From Desulfamplus sp. (GTDB lineage: Bacteria; Desulfobacterota; Desulfobacteria; Desulfobacterales; Desulfobacteraceae): DNA of 7,313 bases. Below, one piece after another: positions 5,047-7,313 of the stretch. Each line of letters starts with the position of its first letter. Within the stretch, counting starts at the first letter, position 1. The notes under the pieces were generated by a model. That model did not search any database and was not told where the DNA came from. It saw nothing but the letters and a program-made list of their open reading frames with translations. Where the stretch lies: NCBI GenBank assembly GCA_015231395.1, contig JADGBP010000102.1, forward strand, positions 1 to 7,313. Reading direction: 5' to 3'. The position numbers and the translations under genes are program-made.

Positions 5047-6066
5047 ATGACATTTACCGATTATCTAAACATGATTATAAAACGCCAGGATTTGTCAAAC
5101 GATCAGATGACAGACATGCTGTCTGATATATTTTCAGGGACAATCACCGAAGCCCAGATCGGGGCATTCATGGCAGCTCTTGCTGTAAAGGGCGAGACAT
5201 TTGAAGAGCTTGCAGGTGCTGCCCGTGCAATGAGAGCCAAAGCAGCAAGAATCCAGACAGTCTCAAAAAAAGCTGTGGATACCTGCGGTACAGGCGGGGA
5301 TTCGTCCGGCTCCTTCAATATATCTACAACCACGGCTTTTGTGGTTGCAGGATGCGGTGTAACCGTTGCCAAGCATGGAAATCGTAGCATCTCCAGCAAA
5401 TGCGGCAGTGCCGATGTTCTGGAGGCTCTGGGCGTTAACATCAACACTCACCCTGAAGTGGTGGAAGAGGCAGTAAACGAGATTGGAATCGGTTTCCTAT
5501 TTGCTCCTTTGTTTCACAGTGCCATGAGGCATGTTGCAAAAGCCAGAAAAGATGTGGGGATCAGAAGCATCTTCAACATGCTTGGTCCTTTAACCAATCC
5601 AGCCGCAGCACGATGCCAGCTTCTCGGGGTATTTGCCCCCCAACTTACTGAAATGTTCGCTCAGGCTCTGAAACTTCTTGGCACTCACCATGCTTTTGTG
5701 GTGCATGGTCATGACGGTATGGATGAAATTACTGTTTGTGCTCCCACACGGATATCAGAACTTAAGGATGGACAGATTCGTTCCTATGACCTTGATCCTC
5801 TTGATTTTTTTGATGACTATGCTGATCCAGCAGAATTAAAAGGCGGAGATGCTGCCACAAACGCTGCCATTACAACCGCCATTCTTAAAGGAGTGCACGG
5901 AGCACAACGCAATATTGTACTTATCAACAGTGCAGCGGCGTTAGTGGCAGCCGATGCCGCCCTGAATTTAGAGGATGGGATCAAAAAAGCAACGGCATCC
6001 ATCGACTCTGGCAAGGCAATGGAAAAACTTGAGCAGCTTGCGAAATTTACACAGGAGAATGCATAA
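5047..6066 (+). CDS. trpD: Anthranilate phosphoribosyltransferase
   Basis: TrpD joins anthranilate to PRPP, giving phosphoribosyl-anthranilate, the second step from chorismate to tryptophan, in the cytoplasm. The 339-residue product has the normal length of a stand-alone TrpD without a TrpG domain. The N-terminal helical domain (1-75) includes the usual TEAQIGAFMAAL. The PRPP site is intact: DTCGTGGDSSGSFNIST (78-94), KHGNRSISSKCGSADVLEAL (109-128) and the DE pair of GMDEIT (224-229). IRSIFNMLGPLTNPA (172-186) is the family's other hallmark. Cys119 replaces a Ser usually found in the KSGSAD motif. AGGGAGA (5031-5037) precedes the ATG by 9 nt. It is followed closely by trpCF, so the two should be cotranscribed. 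The genes immediately upstream are toxin-antitoxin genes, not trpE or trpG. Confidence 0.97.
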   Translation: MTFTDYLNMIIKRQDLSNDQMTDMLSDIFSGTITEAQIGAFMAALAVKGETFEELAGAARAMRAKAARIQTVSKKAVDTCGTGGDSSGSFNISTTTAFVVAGCGVTVAKHGNRSISSKCGSADVLEALGVNINTHPEVVEEAVNEIGIGFLFAPLFHSAMRHVAKARKDVGIRSIFNMLGPLTNPAAARCQLLGVFAPQLTEMFAQALKLLGTHHAFVVHGHDGMDEITVCAPTRISELKDGQIRSYDLDPLDFFDDYADPAELKGGDAATNAAITTAILKGVHGAQRNIVLINSAAALVAADAALNLEDGIKKATASIDSGKAMEKLEQLAKFTQENA

Positions 6067-6110
6067 AGAATGGGAATATTTGCACAGGAGAATGGATAAA
6101 TCATGGGAAT
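6045..6110 (+). repeat. 33-bp tandem duplication across the trpD/trpC junction
   Basis: Bases 6045-6077 and 6078-6110 are adjacent direct copies, 29 of 33 identical. Each contains ACAGGAGAAT, a TAA and ATGGGAAT. Copy 1 holds the trpD C-terminus and stop. Copy 2 holds the ribosome site (AGGAG 6086-6090) and ATG (6103) that now serve trpC. The ATG of copy 1 (6070) heads a nine-codon frame, MGIFAQENG, stopping at 6097-6099, three bases before the trpC ATG. The duplication therefore moved trpC 33 nt away from the trpD stop and left a mini-ORF between them, which could support coupled reinitiation. Confidence 0.8.
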
Positions 6111-7313
6111 ATCCGGTTTTTTAAAAGAAGTGGTTGAGCTGAAAAGAATGGATGTGGACGAATCTAAGCGTCTTTTTCCTCAAAATCAAATTAGGCAGGA
6201 GGCAGAAGAGAGGCTTAAAAAAAAATCCCCGGAGTATCGTGAACCGCTTTTGTTTCTGCGTGCTATTGAAAAAAACAGCCCCGGTCATGCGGGAATTATT
6301 GCGGAGATCAAAAAAGCCTCGCCGTCCAAAGGAGATATCCGAATTGATCTTGATCCTGCCAAATACGCTAAAGATTACACAAAGGCAGGAGCCTGTGCCA
6401 TATCGGTTCTTACGGAACGGCACTACTTCAAGGGTTCTCTTGATGATCTTAAGGCGGCAAGATCGGTAACATCGATTCCGATACTGAGAAAGGATTTTAC
6501 TCTCTCTTCATATCAGATTTATGAGGCAAAAGCGGCAGGAGCTGACTCGATTCTCCTCATCACCTCCATGCTTTCAAAAGAACAGTTGCGAGACTATGTG
6601 AATCTTGCAAGAGAGATTGGCATGGAGCCCCTTGTGGAGATACATTCGGAATGGGAGCTTGATAAGGCTCTGTTTGCCAATGCCGGGATTATTGGCATCA
6701 ATAACCGGAATCTTGAAACGCTTGAGACTGATCTGAATGTAGCCAAAAGGGTGGTTCCTTTTTTCACTGCAAACCAGATCGCTGTGGAAGCAAGCGGGAT
6801 TTCATCTGTGGAAGATATACAAAAAGGTCTGGATTGCGGGATATTCAGCTTTCTGGTGGGGGAAAGTATTGTCAGAGCTGAAAATACAGAAGAATTTATT
6901 CAGAGTCTTGTCAGGACAACAGGATCTTCTGAATCTGAGAAAACAAAAGGGGTTTCCCAATCTGAGAAAACAAACAGCACTTTGGAATCTTTTAATACAA
7001 CGGACTTTTACAAACTTGGGAAAATAACAAGTTCTTCCAAATCTAAGAATACAGCAATGATAAAAATATGCGGACTGACATCTTTTGAAGATGCATCAGC
7101 CTGTGTTAAAGCTGGTGCTGACGCTGTTGGATTTATCTTTTATCCCAAAAGTCCAAGATATATATCTCCTGAACAGGCAGCGAAGATCACCAAAAAACTT
7201 CCGGATCATGTTATGATTACAGGTGTTTTTGTGGATGAGGATTACAAGGCAATAATGAAAGTGGTCAATACATGCTCCCTCAAAGCTGTTCAGCTTCATG
7301 GAAATGAAAGCCC
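6103..7313 (+). CDS. trpCF: Fused indole-3-glycerol-phosphate synthase / phosphoribosylanthranilate isomerase (TrpC-TrpF), partial
   Basis: The gene runs off the right edge, with 403 residues visible and no frame break. TrpC (residues ~1-270) closes the indole ring: IAEIKKASPSKG (66-77), SVLTERHYFKGS (101-112), ILRKDF (127-132), LVEIHSEWEL (177-186), IGINNRNLETLETD (197-210), VEASGI (228-233) and FLVGESIV (250-257) are all normal, including the catalytic Lys110 and Lys130 and Glu179. TrpF (from ~319) isomerises phosphoribosyl-anthranilate, the step before TrpC: MIKICGLT (319-326) with catalytic Cys323, GADAVGFIFYPKSPRYI (338-354), and VQLHGNE (396-402). Its catalytic Asp and C-terminus lie beyond the window. 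The two domains are joined by a Ser/Thr/Lys-rich linker of ~47 residues (272-318), long for such fusions, which includes repeated SEKT. ATG 6103 was chosen because the ATG at 6070 is cut off by a TAA. AGGAG lies 12 nt upstream. Confidence 0.95.
   Translation, partial: MGISGFLKEVVELKRMDVDESKRLFPQNQIRQEAEERLKKKSPEYREPLLFLRAIEKNSPGHAGIIAEIKKASPSKGDIRIDLDPAKYAKDYTKAGACAISVLTERHYFKGSLDDLKAARSVTSIPILRKDFTLSSYQIYEAKAAGADSILLITSMLSKEQLRDYVNLAREIGMEPLVEIHSEWELDKALFANAGIIGINNRNLETLETDLNVAKRVVPFFTANQIAVEASGISSVEDIQKGLDCGIFSFLVGESIVRAENTEEFIQSLVRTTGSSESEKTKGVSQSEKTNSTLESFNTTDFYKLGKITSSSKSKNTAMIKICGLTSFEDASACVKAGADAVGFIFYPKSPRYISPEQAAKITKKLPDHVMITGVFVDEDYKAIMKVVNTCSLKAVQLHGNES
6932..6974 (+). repeat. 27-bp-period repeat encoding part of the TrpC-TrpF linker
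   Basis: AATCTGAGAAAACAAA occurs at 6932-6947 and again at 6959-6974, a period of 27 bp (9 codons). A more degenerate copy (AAATCTAAGAATACAG) follows near 7039-7054. The linker between the two enzyme domains seems to have grown by in-frame duplication and drift. Confidence 0.6.

Noticed and set aside
5103..5447. Minus-strand frame inside trpD
   Set aside because: It is a shadow of the highly conserved TrpD coding sequence.
6121..6423. Minus-strand frame inside trpC
   Set aside because: It is antisense to clearly conserved TrpC motifs.

Overview
The window looks like chromosomal DNA of a moderately AT-rich Gram-negative bacterium. Several things together suggest an accessory-rich Desulfobacterota-like (deltaproteobacterial) genome: a large multi-Ig protein ending in an FGE-sulfatase fold, intergenic repeats built on AGGATAA and ATCACGGATTA words, stacked toxin-antitoxin modules and a fused trpCF gene. 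That placement is an impression from gene content. No rRNA or marker gene here settles it.

Layout, left to right. (1) 1-764, minus strand: the start of a gene leaving the window at the left edge. It has a strong Shine-Dalgarno, about 215 residues of hydrophobic, unrecognised sequence, then the N-terminal start of an ISAzo13-like transposase. A perfect 14-bp palindrome lies upstream of it. (2) 935-3322, plus strand: a large, probably extracytoplasmic protein whose 5' end appears to be missing. It has an unrecognised beta-rich N-terminal region, three Ig-like domains and a C-terminal FGE-sulfatase/C-type-lectin-fold domain. Its last ~35 codons look like the variable region of a diversity-generating retroelement (DGR) target. 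No reverse transcriptase or template repeat is in the window. (3) 3461-3998: a YefM/YoeB toxin-antitoxin pair. (4) 3999-4277: intergenic DNA with a long inverted repeat and a short AGGATAA array; a related fragment lies at 3373-3404. (5) 4278-4926: an MqsR/MqsA toxin-antitoxin pair whose antitoxin seems to have lost the middle of its helix-turn-helix. (6) 5047-7313: trpD and the first two thirds of a trpC-trpF fusion, for steps 2-4 of tryptophan synthesis from chorismate. A 33-bp tandem duplication covers the trpD/trpC junction.

Functionally, the right third is core metabolism. The left two thirds is accessory DNA: a possible mobile element, a possible hypervariable ligand-binding protein, two RNase toxin modules and dispersed repeats. 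The accessory block sits directly upstream of trpD, where trpE and trpG are often found. The strongest candidates for something new are the DGR-like C-terminus, the deleted MqsA helix-turn-helix, the duplicated trpD/trpC junction and the hydrophobic extension on the transposase-like protein.
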